Shown here one piece after another: positions 15,137 to 15,926 of a stretch of DNA of 15,926 nt (the first letter of the stretch is position 1; each line of letters starts with the position of its first letter). This DNA is from Trichodesmium sp. MAG_R04 (GTDB lineage Bacteria; Cyanobacteriota; Cyanobacteriia; Cyanobacteriales; Microcoleaceae). The position numbers and the translations under genes are program-made. The notes below the pieces were generated by a model. It did not search any database, was not told the origin of the DNA, and saw nothing but the letters and a program-made list of their open reading frames with translations. The stretch is taken from NCBI GenBank assembly GCA_023356515.1, contig JAKQYG010000040.1:1-15926 (forward strand), given 5' to 3'.

Positions 15137-15363
15137 CTGATAATTAGGTATTCTGGCTCATCAATTTCTTTTGATTAGCAAGTAGTTATTTATTAGAATT
15201 ATTGCAGAAGTTAGCAGTAGGGAATTAGTAAGATATTAATGTAAAAAACAAGGAAAAAAATTTTACTTTCATAAGAGGTCTATTTTTTTCTATTTGCTAT
15301 TTTGATCGATTTACAGTTGCCGCACAGCCTCGGAATTTCACCAAAGTTTCCCTAATTTATCAG
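15137..15363 (-). ncRNA. Cobalamin (B12) riboswitch upstream of cbiX
   Basis: On the minus strand the hallmarks of a cobalamin aptamer appear in order. The core has GGGAAAC, then CUUUGG-UGAAAUU-CCGAGG (a 6-bp stem with the conserved UGAAA loop), then GGCUGUGCGGCAACUGUAA, all within 15311-15353. The 3' box AGCCAGAAUACC follows at 15158-15147. The closing helix is strong: CUGAUAAAUUAGG (15363-15351) pairs with CCUAAUUAUCAG (15148-15137), 12 bp with one bulged A. The segment between core and 3' box is long (about 150 nt) and AT-rich, with its own stem (UAGCAA 15299-15294 with UUGCUA 15181-15176, and AUCAA 15306-15302 with UUGAU 15164-15160). The usual GCCACUG segment was not found. Aptamer identity is by recognition of the consensus; the gene it controls, cbiX, fits. 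Confidence 0.88.
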
Positions 15364-15375
15364 TAAAATATCTGG
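15362..15375 (+). repeat. 14-bp direct repeat, copy at the riboswitch 5' end
   Basis: AGTAAAATATCTGG occurs here and again at 15468-15481, 106 bp apart. The bases just before both copies are also similar (TATC and ATCATT). Confidence 0.6.
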
Positions 15376-15394
15376 CAGAAATTATTGTTGGCAA
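15365..15394 (-). promoter_or_regulatory. Possible promoter for the riboswitch-cbiX transcript
   Basis: On the minus strand TTGCCA (15394-15389) and TATTTT (15370-15365) are spaced by 18 bp. The start would fall within a few bases of the 5' end of the riboswitch closing helix. The match to the sigma-70 consensus is only fair. Confidence 0.3.
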
Positions 15395-15467
15395 AAATTG
15401 CTACAAAATTCCTGCTTATGTGAATATATTTCCTTTATTTTAGCTCATATAACGTTTCTAAATCATT

Positions 15468-15481
15468 AGTAAAATATCTGG
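15468..15481 (+). repeat. 14-bp direct repeat, distal copy
   Basis: Exact copy of 15362-15375. On the minus strand the sequence after it (TAATGATTTAGAAAC) loosely resembles the start of the aptamer (TGATAAATTAGGGAAAC), but no core follows. Confidence 0.6.
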
Positions 15482-15519
15482 AGGGGTGATCTAATAAGGT
15501 GAAACCCTTTTGGAGTAAG

Positions 15520-15573
15520 CTTAGAAGAACCTACCTTTAGGAAAAATTAAGGGGTTGAGAATGGGTTCTTAAG
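15520..15573 (+). other. Long bulged hairpin of unknown role
   Basis: CTTAGAAGAACC (15520-15531) pairs with GGTTCTTAAG (15564-15573) over 10 bp with a 2-nt GA bulge. Inside, CCTT can pair with AAGG. No coding frame crosses it. It could be a mobile-element end or part of an RNA. Confidence 0.35.
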
Positions 15574-15730
15574 ATACTGACTAGCCATTAAGTGGCCTGA
15601 ATGACCTATTTCTTCATTAATATTCTGAATACTAAGGCCAAATGCAAATAGTTTTTTTCAAAATAACATTGCCTCAAACAATTATTAAGTACTACTTACA
15701 GGCAGTTTGTTACCCCCCTAGATAAAATAT

Positions 15731-15750
15731 TCAGGACTTACCCAAAGGCA
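15731..15750 (+). repeat. Possible insertion-sequence or MITE end
   Basis: TCAGGACTTACCCAAAGGCA resembles, from memory, the AGGACTTACGCA ends of insertion sequences and miniature elements widespread in cyanobacteria. No second end or transposase is visible within the window. Confidence 0.25.
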
Positions 15751-15772
15751 CTATTACCGAAAAATTGGTTTT

Positions 15773-15802
15773 AAAGCCTCCCCCATAAGCGGGGGACTTT
15801 TT
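15773..15802 (+). terminator. Strong intrinsic terminator-like hairpin
   Basis: TCCCCC (15779-15784) pairs with GGGGGA (15791-15796) around a 6-nt loop. AAAG (15773-15776) pairs with CTTT (15797-15800) beyond a CC bulge, and a T-run follows. It is the most stable hairpin in the window, yet no gene ends upstream of it on the plus strand. Such C5/G5 hairpins are also common repeated elements in cyanobacterial spacers. Confidence 0.5.
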
Positions 15803-15926
15803 AGTTGATTTTTTTTCACTGGTCTAGTCCTTGTTGCTTTTTAGTTCACAGGAAATATATTAGTCGCGGGTGGGCATACCGAGACAAAAAACGGACGGGT
15901 CGGCAAGTGTAAGACTACTGCCAAAG

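Larger units (their letters stand above)
15364..15926. other. Gene-free right edge with hairpins and repeats
   Basis: No coding gene is supported here. The stretch contains a 14-bp direct repeat of the riboswitch 5' flank (15468-15481), a 10-bp bulged stem (15520-15573), an inverted TGGCCT/AGGCCA pair near 15593-15639, a possible insertion-sequence end (15731-15750), a strong terminator-like hairpin (15773-15802) and a GC-richer terminal segment (about 15864-15926) that runs off the window. Confidence 0.55.

Noticed and set aside
1..15926. CRISPR array, tRNA, rRNA, intact transposase
   Set aside because: No regularly spaced repeat-spacer units, no tRNA or rRNA signatures and no transposase frame were seen on either strand by eye; short or divergent copies could be missed without a scan.

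Overview
The window looks like chromosomal DNA from an AT-rich filamentous marine cyanobacterium of the Trichodesmium/Okeania kind. The evidence is an RpaB response regulator, a dual FBP/SBPase (GlpX), a cytochrome b6f heme-attachment factor (CCB family), five GCGATCGC (HIP1) octamers (192, 1225, 5893, 9524 and 14642, all inside genes), and cyanobacterial heptamer repeats in the spacers. Only about 73% is coding, and several spacers of 0.3-0.8 kb carry repeats. The genus is inferred from composition and gene content; no search was run.

Layout. 1-819: an aminotransferase cut by the left edge and a thioredoxin-like gene, both on the minus strand. 1177-3842: glpX then hemA on the plus strand. 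3843-5235: a repeat-rich islet with one small cyanobacterial helix-turn-helix gene. 5236-8426: radA (minus) divergent from rpaB, then a CCB-type membrane protein. 8635-9708: rfbB (minus). 10140-13333: a CapA-like metallophosphatase with a cytoplasmic N-terminal domain and a membrane anchor, then a catalytically dead M16 peptidase homologue. 14049-15092: a long CbiX chelatase (minus) preceded by a cobalamin riboswitch at about 15137-15363. 15364-15926: hairpins, a terminator and a GC-richer edge, with no gene recognised.

How the genes relate. Much of the window is photosynthetic housekeeping: carbon fixation (glpX), tetrapyrrole entry (hemA), corrin/siroheme metal insertion (cbiX), heme attachment to cytochrome b6f (CCB) and light/redox control (rpaB). 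These are neighbours rather than one operon; strands alternate and most gaps exceed 80 bp.

The most rewarding observation is the untranslated region of cbiX. It has a clear B12 aptamer core, a 12-bp closing helix whose 5' strand can pair instead with a second, nearly identical downstream sequence, and a hairpin that would cover the ribosome binding site. Together these suggest a complete translational switch. No CRISPR array, tRNA, rRNA or intact transposase was found.
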